Shown here: positions 34,161 to 42,254 of the stretch, one piece after another
Position numbering within the stretch: position 1 is the stretch's first letter
How the letters are laid out: the number at the start of each line of letters is the position of its first letter
DNA from: Streptomyces spirodelae
Lineage (GTDB): Bacteria > Actinomycetota > Actinomycetes > Streptomycetales > Streptomycetaceae
Length of the DNA: 64,000 nucleotides
Reading direction: 5' to 3'
Assembly: GCF_017676385.1 (NCBI RefSeq)
Contig: NZ_JAFFZN010000035.1
Coordinates: 1 to 64,000 of the forward strand
The notes under the pieces: model-generated
What the model saw: the letters and a program-made list of their open reading frames with translations, nothing else
Databases searched by the model: none
Told to the model about the DNA's origin: nothing
Position numbers and translations under genes: made by a program

Positions 34161-34802
34161 ATGGACTTGTGCAACGGGGACAGTGGTGAGCACTGCACCG
34201 CGCCACGGGAACAGGCGTGGCGCTGGTTCGAGGACTTCCTGTGCCGACCGCACGGGCAACTCGGACGGGATGGGCAGGTCTGCCCGTTCGTCGGCCCGGC
34301 GATCGAGGCGGGGACGCTGCGCGTGGCCGAGTGGGAGGTCGGGCCCGAGCCGTCGGTGCAGGAGCTGGTCGCGCTGGTGCACCGGATGGTCGACACGTTC
34401 CAGGAGATGGAGTGGGCGACCCGCAACCGTACGCTCCACGCGTTCGTCGTCGTCCTCGGCGGTCTGGACGCCACCGCGCTGCCGCTGCTGGACGAGGCGC
34501 ACCGCAGGGTGAAGCCCGAGCTGGTGGCCCGCTACCTGATGCTCGGCCAGTTCCACCCGGCGTGCGAGGAGCGCGCGGCCCGCAACCCCGGCCTGCGGGT
34601 CTCGCGGGCTCCGGTACCGCTGTTCGCGCTGCGCCATATGGCCTTCCACGACGTGTTGTTCCTGGACGGCGACGAAGAGTGGTTCGGCGCCTACCACGCG
34701 CGCTTCGGCCGCCGGTACACCTCGGTGACGATGCCCGACCCGCTGTTCGCCGACCGGTACACACGCGCCTGCGAGAGGTGGCCGGCGAGGTGCGAAGCAT
34801 GA
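34161..34802 (+). CDS. DUF6875-like protein
   Basis: A 213-residue soluble protein. It resembles DUF6875 proteins (GRDGQVCPFVGPAIEAGTLRVAEW, then LRHMAFHDVLFLD), often found in actinomycete biosynthetic clusters; the assignment is from memory of the CPF motif. The C-terminus has several conserved aromatic and acidic residues, possibly an active site. No signal peptide. ATG 34161 has no clear ribosome-binding site. Its stop overlaps the next start by 4 nt, so it is the first gene of the four-gene operon. Confidence 0.65.
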   Translation: MDLCNGDSGEHCTAPREQAWRWFEDFLCRPHGQLGRDGQVCPFVGPAIEAGTLRVAEWEVGPEPSVQELVALVHRMVDTFQEMEWATRNRTLHAFVVVLGGLDATALPLLDEAHRRVKPELVARYLMLGQFHPACEERAARNPGLRVSRAPVPLFALRHMAFHDVLFLDGDEEWFGAYHARFGRRYTSVTMPDPLFADRYTRACERWPARCEA

Positions 34803-35779
34803 CGGCCGGCTCCGGGACGGGAGGCAACGGAAGCCGCAGCTGCGATTCCGGCGACCTCGGGGGACACGGCGACCTCGGCGGGCACGGCGACCTCGGCGGG
34901 CACGGCGGCCTGGGCAGGCACGGCAGCGACGCCGAGCGGGCCCGGCTCGCGGCGCTGCGCGACGGCGAACCCCTGGTCGACTTCGCCGGCGGCTCCACCC
35001 CGTACATCGACTACCAGTCCATCGACGTCCTCCTCTCCCTCCAGCAGCCGCGCTCGGACGAACCCGCCGAGTTGCCCTTCTACGTCCTCGGGCAGGTCAA
35101 GGAGCTGCTGTTCAAGCTCCTGTACGAGGAGCTGACGCGGGTGCGCTCCCTGCTGGAGCAGGACGAGGTACGGCAGGCGACCTGGGTGCTGCGCCGTGTG
35201 CACCGGGAGGCGGGGCTGCTGTGCTCGACGTGGGACGTACTGGGCTCGCTCGCCCCCACCGAGTTCAACGCCTTCCGCGACAGCCTGGGACAGGCATCCG
35301 GACTCCAGTCGTACATGTACCGGATGGTGGAGTACGTCCTCGGCAACAAGGACCCCCGGCTCGCCCGCCCGCACCTGGGCGTCCCCGGCGTGGCCGAGCA
35401 GGTGCGCCGGGCGCTGGACGAGCCCAGCGTGTACGACGCGGCCCTGGCGCTGCTCGCCCGGCGCGGCGCCGCACTGCCGCCCGCGCTGCTGGAGCGCGAC
35501 TGGTCGCAGCCGTACGAGCCGAGCGAAGCGGCCGAGCTGGCGTGGGCGGGGGTCTACGCCAAGGGCAGCGCGCCGGACGAGGAGCTGTTCTGGCTCGCCG
35601 AGGCGCTGGCGGACGTGGCAGAGGCCATGTGCCGCTGGCGGTCCCTGCACCTGCTCACCGTCGAACGGATCATCGGCACCAAGCCCGGCACCGGCGGCAC
35701 CCACGGAGTGGCGTGGCTGCGCCGGGTGAGCGAACACCGGTTCTTCCCCGATCTGTGGGCGGCGCGGGGACGGCTATGA
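34799..35779 (+). CDS. divergent tryptophan 2,3-dioxygenase homologue
   Basis: A 326-residue heme-dioxygenase-like protein, about 50 residues longer than the operon-one enzyme because of a Gly/Asp/His-repeat N-terminus (four G-D-L-G-G-H units). Proximal heme His is in RWRSLHLLTVERIIG (about residue 285). The substrate carboxylate Arg in FNAFRDSLGQASG and the GTGGTHG loop are kept, but the distal-His position reads VLGQVKELL: Gly replaces His and the usual Trp is lost. It is less like the first copy than expected for a recent duplication. It probably acts on tryptophan or a derivative; the reaction may be altered. Confidence 0.82.
   Translation: MTAGSGTGGNGSRSCDSGDLGGHGDLGGHGDLGGHGGLGRHGSDAERARLAALRDGEPLVDFAGGSTPYIDYQSIDVLLSLQQPRSDEPAELPFYVLGQVKELLFKLLYEELTRVRSLLEQDEVRQATWVLRRVHREAGLLCSTWDVLGSLAPTEFNAFRDSLGQASGLQSYMYRMVEYVLGNKDPRLARPHLGVPGVAEQVRRALDEPSVYDAALALLARRGAALPPALLERDWSQPYEPSEAAELAWAGVYAKGSAPDEELFWLAEALADVAEAMCRWRSLHLLTVERIIGTKPGTGGTHGVAWLRRVSEHRFFPDLWAARGRL
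34850..34921 (+). repeat. four 18-bp tandem repeats in the dioxygenase homologue
   Basis: Four in-frame 18-bp units encode GDLGGH, GDLGGH, GDLGGH and the variant GGLGRH at residues 18-41. The first unit also differs at two third-codon positions. The tail is likely flexible and could bind metal through its histidines; this is speculative. Confidence 0.8.
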
Positions 35780-35789
35780 GGGGGCGGCC

Positions 35790-37070
35790 ATGACGACGAC
35801 ACAGCCGGACACACACGGGTACGAGGACCTGTACCCGGACGTCCGCCGAGCATCCACCATCGACCCGGACACCGTGCGGCAGTGGGACGCGGCCGATCCG
35901 CTGGCAGCCTTCCGCTCCCGCTTCGCGCCCGCTCCCGAGGGACTGGTCTTCCTCAACGGCGCCTCCCTCGGCCGCCTCCCCGCGGCAACCGCCGACGCCA
36001 CCGACGCGCTGGTGCGCGGCGAGTGGGGCGACCGGCTGGCCGAGGCCCGCACCCAGTGGCTCGATCTGCCGCAGCGGGTCGGCGACGAGTTGGCCGCCAC
36101 GGTGCTGGGCGCCAGGCCCGGCGAGGTGGTGGCCTCCGACTGCACCAGCGTCAACCTCTACAAGCTGGGCGCCGCCGCACTCCGCGACCGGCCGGGCGCC
36201 GTGGTCCTGGACGACGACAACTTCCCCACCGACCAGTACGTGCTGACCGGGCTCGCCGAGGAGTACGGCCGCGAGGCACGCCTCGTCCGGACCGACCCGG
36301 ACCGCGGCCCGCAGCCCGAGCAGCTGCGTCTGGCCGTCGAGGGCGGGGCCGCGCTGGTGTCGCTGTCGCTGGTCTCGCACCGCTCGGGTGCGCTGGCCGA
36401 CATGCGCGCAGTCCAGGAGATCGCGCACGCGGCCGGCGCGCTGGTGCTGTGGGACCTCAGCCACGCGGTCGGCGCCCTGCCGCTGCGGCTGACGGCCCTC
36501 GGCGCCGACCTGGCGGTGGGCTCCACCTACAAGCACCTGTGCGGCGGTCCCGGCGCGCCCGCGCTGCTGTACGTACGCGAGGAGCTGCACAGCAGACTCA
36601 CCCAGCCCGTGCAGGGCTGGTACGGGCACCGCGAACAGCTGGCGATGCGGCACGACTTCCACCCCGACCCCAGCATCCGCCGCTTCCTCACCGGCTCCCC
36701 GCCCGTGCTCTCACTCGCCGCGCTCCGGCCCGCCGCACGGCTGCTCGGCGAGGCGGGCCTGGAGCGGATACGCGCCAAGAGCACCGCACTGACCGGTCTG
36801 TTCCAGCGGCTCGCCACCGAGCTGCTGAGCCCGCACGGCTTCCGCCTCGCCGGTCCGTCCGACCCCGCCGAACGCGGCGGCCACCTCACCTACGCACACG
36901 ACCGGGCCCGGGCGCTGGTGCCGCTGATCGCCGAGCGTGCCGGGGTCCTGGTCGACTACGGCGTACCCGACCGTATCCGCGTCTCACCCGCGCCGCTGTC
37001 CACCCGCTTCGAGGACGTGTACGAGGCCGCGCACCGCATCCACCGCGTGCTGGAAAAGGAGAGCGCATGA
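35790..37070 (+). CDS. second kynureninase homologue
   Basis: A 426-residue PLP enzyme of the kynureninase family. It retains FLNGASLGRLPAA, VASDCTSVNLYKLGAAAL, WDLSHAVGALPLR (Asp and His) and the Lys in LAVGSTYKHLCGGPGAPA (about residue 248). The substrate-Thr segment reads TGSPPVLSLAAL, so Ser replaces Thr. It is clearly different from kynU (30486-31754). It starts 10 bp after the dioxygenase homologue and overlaps the dehydrogenase gene by 4 nt. It probably cleaves kynurenine or a modified kynurenine to an anthranilate. Confidence 0.85.
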   Translation: MTTTQPDTHGYEDLYPDVRRASTIDPDTVRQWDAADPLAAFRSRFAPAPEGLVFLNGASLGRLPAATADATDALVRGEWGDRLAEARTQWLDLPQRVGDELAATVLGARPGEVVASDCTSVNLYKLGAAALRDRPGAVVLDDDNFPTDQYVLTGLAEEYGREARLVRTDPDRGPQPEQLRLAVEGGAALVSLSLVSHRSGALADMRAVQEIAHAAGALVLWDLSHAVGALPLRLTALGADLAVGSTYKHLCGGPGAPALLYVREELHSRLTQPVQGWYGHREQLAMRHDFHPDPSIRRFLTGSPPVLSLAALRPAARLLGEAGLERIRAKSTALTGLFQRLATELLSPHGFRLAGPSDPAERGGHLTYAHDRARALVPLIAERAGVLVDYGVPDRIRVSPAPLSTRFEDVYEAAHRIHRVLEKESA

Positions 37071-37849
37071 CAGCGGACCACCGCAGGAGGGTGCTGGTCA
37101 CCGGGGCCTCCAGGACCACCGGGATCGGTGCCGCGATCGCGGCCGTGCACGCCGAGCGCGGGGATGCCGTCGCGGTGCACTGCCGTGCCGACACCGCCGC
37201 GGGTGAAGCCGTCGTCGCGGCGCTGCCGGGCGACGGCCACACCCTCGTCGTCGGGGACGTGGGCGATCCGGAGCAGGCCCCGCGCATCTTCGACGACGCG
37301 GTGGCCGGGCTCGGCGGCGTCGACGTCCTGGTCAACAACTCGGCGGTGCACATCGAGCACCCTGTCGCGACCACCCCGTGGGAGGAGTGGCAGCAGCTGT
37401 GGCGCCGCACCCTGGATGTGAACCTGCTGGGCGCGGCCCATCTGTCCTGGTGCTTCGTCCACCATCTGCTCGGGCGCCCGGAGGGCTCCCGGGGCGGACG
37501 GCTGGTGATGGTCGGCTCCCGGGGCGGCTACCGCGGTGAGCCCGACGTGCCCGCGTACGGCGCGAGCAAGGCGGGCATGCACGCGCTGGCCCAGTCGCTG
37601 GCGGTGGCCCTGGGCCCGCACCGGATCGCGGTCGCCGCCGTCGCCCCCGGCTTCACCCGCACCGATCTCACCCAGCCCCTGCTGGACAGCCCGGAAGGCG
37701 AACGCATCATCGCCGACCACCCCATCGGCAGGATCGCGGAGCCCCGCGATGTGGCCGAGGCGGTCGCCTGGTTCACCGCCGACTCGCCCGGCTCCGAGTG
37801 GGCGACGGGCGCGGTCCTGGATCTGAACGGCGCCTCGTACCTGCACTGA
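37067..37849 (+). CDS. short-chain dehydrogenase/reductase
   Basis: A 260-residue SDR. The cofactor loop is TGASRTTGIGAAIA near the N-terminus, with HCRAD after strand two suggesting NADP(H). NNSA and the catalytic YGASK (about residues 164-168) follow, then PGFTRTDLTQP. ATG 37067 overlaps the kynureninase-like stop. As last gene of the operon it may modify an anthranilate- or kynurenine-derived product. The substrate is unknown. Confidence 0.9.
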   Translation: MTADHRRRVLVTGASRTTGIGAAIAAVHAERGDAVAVHCRADTAAGEAVVAALPGDGHTLVVGDVGDPEQAPRIFDDAVAGLGGVDVLVNNSAVHIEHPVATTPWEEWQQLWRRTLDVNLLGAAHLSWCFVHHLLGRPEGSRGGRLVMVGSRGGYRGEPDVPAYGASKAGMHALAQSLAVALGPHRIAVAAVAPGFTRTDLTQPLLDSPEGERIIADHPIGRIAEPRDVAEAVAWFTADSPGSEWATGAVLDLNGASYLH

Positions 37850-37876
37850 GTCTCTGCACTGAGTCTCTGCACTGAG
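37841..37876. repeat. 13-bp tandem repeat spanning the dehydrogenase stop codon
   Basis: Two full copies and a 10-bp partial copy of CTGCACTGAGTCT. The TGA stop (37847-37849) is within the first unit, so the stop codon region is repeated. Confidence 0.85.
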
Positions 37877-37878
37877 CA

Positions 37879-37964
37879 GGGCGCGCCCCGAAGGGGCGCG
37901 GGGAACTGCGCGACAAGCCACAACACACCGGCAGCCCACAACGCACGGCAAGGGGCAGCCCCTC
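37879..37964 (+). repeat. dispersed intergenic repeat, copy 2
   Basis: Second copy of the element at 9866-9951: hairpin GCGCCCC-GAA-GGGGCGC, then GGGGAACTGCGCGA, AGCCACA and GCAAGGGGCA blocks in the same order and orientation. It follows the dehydrogenase operon and could act as its terminator. Confidence 0.75.
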
Positions 37965-37978
37965 ACAGCCGGAGGGCG

Positions 37979-38446
37979 TCACCGCACCAGCCGGGCGGCC
38001 ACTGAGACAAACGCCTCGATGGCCTCCCGGGCCTTCCGCGCCCGGCTGAGGTGCTCGGAGTCCTCCACCGCTTCGGAGATCTCCGTCGTTCGCTGGTAGG
38101 CGAGCTCGGCGGCGCGGGCGACGCTCTGGTCGTGGGTGAGCAGCTTGACCCGGTAGAGCGCCTGCCGGGCGACCGTGCGCAGCCGGTGCGCCTCGTCGCG
38201 TGCCTCCTTGTACGACTCCCCGCCCGCGTCCTCCCTCTTGCGGTACCAGCGGGTGGCCTGGCCGTGGCGGTAGTCCTCCACGGCCGCCGCGAACGCGGTG
38301 TAGGTGGCTATCCACTCCTGCCTCAACGCCTCGGACCGGGTGAACTCCTCATTGCGCCGGGAGGCGAGCCGCTGGAAGACGTGCGTGATCACCGACCCCA
38401 ACAACGTACCCACGACCGCCACGACACTTGTCCAGATGGCTTCCAT
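37979..38446 (-). CDS. membrane-anchored coiled-coil protein
   Basis: A 155-residue protein with one N-terminal membrane helix (MEAIWTSVVAVVGTLLGSVITHVF) followed by a long, strongly charged, helical region (Arg/Glu/Ala-rich, about residues 27-150) that is likely coiled coil. No named family is recognised. It is downstream of and on the same strand as fba, separated by a strong terminator, so it is probably transcribed on its own. Confidence 0.65.
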   Translation of the reverse strand: MEAIWTSVVAVVGTLLGSVITHVFQRLASRRNEEFTRSEALRQEWIATYTAFAAAVEDYRHGQATRWYRKREDAGGESYKEARDEAHRLRTVARQALYRVKLLTHDQSVARAAELAYQRTTEISEAVEDSEHLSRARKAREAIEAFVSVAARLVR

Positions 38447-38460
38447 GGTGGCAGTCGAAC

Positions 38461-38494
38461 ACAGGAAGCCCCCGGCGCACCGGGGGCTTCCTGT
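38461..38494 (-). terminator. strong terminator downstream of fba
   Basis: A perfect 15-bp stem with a CGCA tetraloop; the arms are 38461-38475 and 38480-38494. It lies 18 bp after the fba stop (minus strand) and ends just before the coiled-coil gene. Confidence 0.9.
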
Positions 38495-38512
38495 ACCGAA
38501 GAGACCTCCGGA

Positions 38513-39544
38513 CTACTTCAGGCGGGTGCCCGTCGACCGCAGGTTCCCGCAGGCGACCTGGACGCGCTCGGCCATGCCCTTCTCGGCGGCCTTGCCCCAG
38601 CTGCGCGGGTCGTAGACCTTCTTGTTGCCGACCTCGCCGTCGACCTTCAGCACGCCGTCGTAGTTGCTGAACATGTGCGCGGCGACCGGCCGCGTGAAGG
38701 CGTACTGGGTGTCGGTGTCGAGGTTCATCTTCACGACGCCGTTCTGCAGCGCGGTGGCGATCTCCTCCTCCGTGGAGCCGGAGCCGCCGTGGAAGACGAA
38801 GTCGAACGGCCGGCTGTCCGCGGGCTTGTCGAACTTCTCGGCGACGCCCTCCTGGAGGTCCTTGAGCAGCTCGGGGCGGAGCACCACGTTGCCCGGCTTG
38901 TAGACGCCGTGCACGTTGCCGAAGGACGCGGCGAGCAGGTAGCGGCCCTTGTCGCCGAGACCGAGCGCCTCGGCGGTGCGGATGGCGTCCTCGACCGTGG
39001 TGTACAGCTCGTCGTTGATCTCGTGGGTGACGCCGTCCTCCTCGCCACCGGTCGGGGTGATCTCGACCTCGAGGATGATCTTCGCAGCGGCGGCCTCGGC
39101 CAGCAGCTCCTGGCCGATCTCCAGGTTGTCCTTGAGGGTCTCGGCGGAGCCGTCCCACATGTGGGACTGGAAGAGCGGGTTCTCACCGCGCTGCACCCGC
39201 TCGCGGGAGACCGCCAGCAGCGGGCGGACGTAGCCGTCGAGCTTGTCCTTGGGGCAGTGGTCGGTGTGCAGCGCGATGTTGACCGGGTACTTCTTCGCGA
39301 CGATGTGCGCGAACTCGGCGAGCGCCACCGCGCCGCTGACCATGTCCTTGCTGTACTGCCCGCCCAGGAACTCGGCCCCGCCCGTGGAGATCTGCACGAT
39401 GCCGTCGCTCTCCGCCTCGGCGAACCCGCGGAGCGCGGCGTGCAGCGTCTGCGTCGAGGTGACGTTGATGGCGGGGTAGGCGAACTTGCCCTCCTTCGCC
39501 CGGTCGAGCATCTCGTTGTAGATCTCGGGGGTTGCGATGGGCAT
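38513..39544 (-). CDS. fba: fructose-bisphosphate aldolase, class II
   Basis: A 343-residue zinc aldolase of glycolysis and gluconeogenesis. It begins MPIATPEIYNEMLDRAKEG behind AAGGAGCGG. Zinc and substrate features are ALHTDHCPKDK (His and Asp near residue 95), ILEVEITPTGGEEDGV, SFGNVHGVYKPG, FVFHGGSGS and VVKMNLDTDTQYAFT. Length and start are typical for actinobacterial long-form class IIb enzymes. It is preceded by the parS site and pyrE and followed by a strong terminator. Confidence 0.97.
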   Translation of the reverse strand: MPIATPEIYNEMLDRAKEGKFAYPAINVTSTQTLHAALRGFAEAESDGIVQISTGGAEFLGGQYSKDMVSGAVALAEFAHIVAKKYPVNIALHTDHCPKDKLDGYVRPLLAVSRERVQRGENPLFQSHMWDGSAETLKDNLEIGQELLAEAAAAKIILEVEITPTGGEEDGVTHEINDELYTTVEDAIRTAEALGLGDKGRYLLAASFGNVHGVYKPGNVVLRPELLKDLQEGVAEKFDKPADSRPFDFVFHGGSGSTEEEIATALQNGVVKMNLDTDTQYAFTRPVAAHMFSNYDGVLKVDGEVGNKKVYDPRSWGKAAEKGMAERVQVACGNLRSTGTRLK

Positions 39545-39679
39545 CAGACCGCTCCTTGGGGTGTGCGTAATGGTGATCCGGCTTCGGCTCAACGGAACGA
39601 CGTCATCGTCGTGGCCCATCTTCCCAGACGGGGCCGGATGCTCCAGACGCGGGTGTTCACAATTTCACTAAGAGGATCG

Positions 39680-39705
39680 GCGGTGGTTTCACGTGAAACC
39701 ACCGC
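39680..39705. other. parS-like centromere site
   Basis: The 14-bp core GTTTCACGTGAAAC (39686-39699) is a perfect match to the Streptomyces parS consensus bound by ParB. It sits in a longer perfect 26-bp palindrome. Location is intergenic, between the convergent side of pyrE (stop 39724) and the fba promoter. The longer stem could also stop pyrE transcription. parS sites cluster near oriC, so this suggests an origin-proximal position. Confidence 0.88.
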
Positions 39706-39723
39706 TGCCCCCGGGACCGACCC

Positions 39724-40266
39724 CTACGTCAGGTCGAGGTCACTCAAATCGAACGCGTATACATACGGCACTCCCGTACGCTCCATCGCCACGGCCGCGC
39801 CGCGCTCCACGATGGTCGCCACCGCCACGACCTCGGCGCCTGCCTGCCGGGCCGCCTCCACGGCGGTGAGCGGCGAGTTCCCCGTCGTCGAGGTGTCCTC
39901 GACGATCAGCACCCGCCTCCCCGCCACATCCGGCCCCTCGATCCGGCGCTGCAGCCCGTGCGCCTTGCCCGCCTTACGGACGACGAACGCGTCGAGGTGC
40001 CGGCCACGGGCCGCGGCGGCGTGCAGCATCGACGTCGCGACCGGGTCGGCACCCAGCGTGAGCCCGCCCACCGCGTCGTAGTCCAGATGCGCCGTCGCGT
40101 CCAGCATCACCTGGCCCGCGAGGGGTGCCGACTCACCGTCCAGGGTGACCCGGCGCAGGTCGATGTAGAAGTCGGCCTCCGCACCGGAGGAGAGGGTGAC
40201 GCGGCCGTGCACCACGGCCTTGTCCTTGATCTGTCGCAGCAGCGCGGCGCGCACGTCGTCGTTCAT
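39724..40266 (-). CDS. pyrE: orotate phosphoribosyltransferase
   Basis: A 180-residue enzyme that makes orotidine monophosphate from orotate and PRPP. The PRPP loop is VLIVEDTSTTGNSPLTAVEAA near residues 119-139 (split here), with upstream KAGKAHGLQRRIEG as the flexible catalytic loop and FYIDLRRVTL at the N-terminus. Length fits the short bacterial form. It is on the same strand as the epimerase gene and only 33 bp from it. Confidence 0.95.
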   Translation of the reverse strand: MNDDVRAALLRQIKDKAVVHGRVTLSSGAEADFYIDLRRVTLDGESAPLAGQVMLDATAHLDYDAVGGLTLGADPVATSMLHAAAARGRHLDAFVVRKAGKAHGLQRRIEGPDVAGRRVLIVEDTSTTGNSPLTAVEAARQAGAEVVAVATIVERGAAVAMERTGVPYVYAFDLSDLDLT

Positions 40267-40299
40267 GAGACCTCAGCCTATGCGTCCGGCAGCTCGCGG

Positions 40300-41151
40300 C
40301 TACAGCCGCTGCCAGCTCCAGGTCGTCGTCAGCTCCAGCGGGTCCAGCGGCGTCACCTGGCGCGGGTGGGAGTTGAGCCCGTTCGGCGGGCCGGACTGCG
40401 GCTCCACGCACACCGCCTCCTCCGGCTCGTCGTAGACCACCACGTACTCGGCGCGCGAGGTCATCCGCAGCGACAGCTCCGACGGCCACGTCAGGGTGAC
40501 ATCCACCCCGCCGGGCATCCCGAAGCAGTCGTCCCACGGGCCGGGCCGCGGCTCGATCCGGGCACCGGTGGGGATGTGGTCCTCGTCCCGCTCCTCCTGC
40601 CACTCGGGCGAGAAGTCGATCCGGACGTCCTCCCCGCCCTGGCCGAGGTTGCGCAGGAACCACGGGTGCCAGCCGGCCTGCGCGGGAAAGGAGACGTCGA
40701 ACGTCTCGACGGCCAGCCTCAAGGTCAGCGAACCGCCGTCCTCGGCCAGCTCGACGACCTGCGTCACCCGGCCCTCCCACGGCCACGGGTCGGTCAGGTC
40801 GTAGGTGAACGACGCCTTGGTACCGGTGGCGCCCGGCGCCTGGCGCCACACCGCGTCCCGCACCGTGCCGTGGATGGCATGCGGGCCTCCCCCGGCCTCC
40901 GGCCGGGAGGCGCCCTCGTTCAACGGCAGTTGGAACATCTCACCGCCGTTGCGGAAACGCCCCTGCGCGGTGCGGCCGCACCACGGCGCCATCACGAACG
41001 CGCCGTATTTCGGCCCCTGGCGCAGCAGTTCGGTGCCGCCCACCCGGAGGGAGGCGAGCCGGCACCCGCGCTGGGGTTCGACCGTCACCTCGGTCCCCAG
41101 GGCGCTGAGCACGACGGACGTGGCTTCTGCGGAGGTGGGCAGATCAGTCAT
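40300..41151 (-). CDS. aldose 1-epimerase family protein
   Basis: A 283-residue protein of the galactose-mutarotase fold. His and acidic residues of the family are in GPHAIHGTVRDAVW, GWHPWFLR and VCVEPQSGPPNGLN. The family interconverts sugar anomers; specificity unknown. It sits 33 bp upstream of pyrE and may be co-transcribed with it. Confidence 0.86.
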   Translation of the reverse strand: MTDLPTSAEATSVVLSALGTEVTVEPQRGCRLASLRVGGTELLRQGPKYGAFVMAPWCGRTAQGRFRNGGEMFQLPLNEGASRPEAGGGPHAIHGTVRDAVWRQAPGATGTKASFTYDLTDPWPWEGRVTQVVELAEDGGSLTLRLAVETFDVSFPAQAGWHPWFLRNLGQGGEDVRIDFSPEWQEERDEDHIPTGARIEPRPGPWDDCFGMPGGVDVTLTWPSELSLRMTSRAEYVVVYDEPEEAVCVEPQSGPPNGLNSHPRQVTPLDPLELTTTWSWQRL

Positions 41152-41229
41152 ACAGCGACCATAACGGCGACGTCAGCGGCGCCGCCGCAAGACCCGCTGT
41201 CCACCTCGGCGCGCTCGCCCCCACGGAAC

Positions 41230-42198
41230 TCAGCGACGGCGGCGCAGCGCCCTGCCCAGCACCACAGCGCCCGCGACCACGGCGGCCGCCGCCGGCGCCG
41301 CCCAGCGCAGTGTCGCCGTCGCCGACGCCTGTTCCGGGGCCGGGACCGGTGCGTACCGGCCGCGCGGCGGCGCGTGGTCCACCTCCTCCGCGCTGCGCCC
41401 GATCATCGTGCGCCGTGCGTGCGCCGCCTCGGCACCCAGCCCGCCGTCCTCACCGGGCAGACCCGACTCGCCGTAGCCTTCCTGCGCCGCGTCGAGTTCG
41501 GACTCGTCGTCGCGGCCCAGCGACGAAGGCGGCACCTCCGTCTCGAACAACGGGGTACGGTCCGGCTCGGGTTCCGGCTCCGGGATACCGGGGATCGCAC
41601 GCTCGTTGTCCCCCGGCGCGCCGATACCGCCCGCGACGGGCCCCTCGCCACCCTCGCCCTCCCCGGCCATGCCCTCCCCTGCCACGCCGCCCTCGGCCGC
41701 CTCCGCCTCCGGGCTGCCGACCGGTGGCTCGTCCCGGATGCTCTCGCCGAGCGCCGCGGCGAATTTGTCGAGCAGCCGCACCCCCGCCGACGTCGCCGTC
41801 TTCTCGTCCAGCGCCGCCAGCCGGCCGGTGCAGGTGACCGTGCCGACGCACACCAGCGCGGTGCCCTCGCCGTCGTCGGCCGAACGGGGCTCGATGGTCA
41901 GCGCGAGCTCCACCGTCCCCTCACCGCGGGCCTCGTTGCCGCTGCCCGCCACCTCCAGCCGCTCCAGTGCGTCCGGTCCGGCGGCGCTTCCCGTGCCGCC
42001 GCGCGGAGTGAGGGAGAGCGTGCCGCGATACGTGATGGTCGAACCGCCGACCCGCACCTTGAGGCGGCCCGCGAGCTGCTCGGCGCCGTCTTCCGGCTCC
42101 TCATGGAAACCGGGTACGCAGCGGGCGAGGCGGGCGCTGTCGGTGAGGGCGGCTCGTACCGAGCCGACGGAAAGCGGTACGTACACCTCGTGCTCCAT
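41230..42198 (-). CDS. SRPBCC (CoxG-like) protein with C-terminal membrane anchor
   Basis: A 322-residue protein. Residues 1-150 form a CoxG-like SRPBCC domain: MEHEVYVPLSVGSVRAALTDSARLARCVPG and a later VTCTGRLAALDEKTATSAGVRLLDKFAAAL. A long acidic Gly/Glu/Pro linker (about 155-235) follows. The end is a transmembrane segment (WAAPAAAAVVAGAVVLG) with Arg tail, suggesting tail anchoring at the membrane. Ligand unknown. Confidence 0.85.
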   Translation of the reverse strand: MEHEVYVPLSVGSVRAALTDSARLARCVPGFHEEPEDGAEQLAGRLKVRVGGSTITYRGTLSLTPRGGTGSAAGPDALERLEVAGSGNEARGEGTVELALTIEPRSADDGEGTALVCVGTVTCTGRLAALDEKTATSAGVRLLDKFAAALGESIRDEPPVGSPEAEAAEGGVAGEGMAGEGEGGEGPVAGGIGAPGDNERAIPGIPEPEPEPDRTPLFETEVPPSSLGRDDESELDAAQEGYGESGLPGEDGGLGAEAAHARRTMIGRSAEEVDHAPPRGRYAPVPAPEQASATATLRWAAPAAAAVVAGAVVLGRALRRRR

Positions 42199-42254
42199 GG
42201 GGCGGAGCCTATTACCCATGAGTCCGCCGCACCTATGACTGCGCCGCAACTTCC

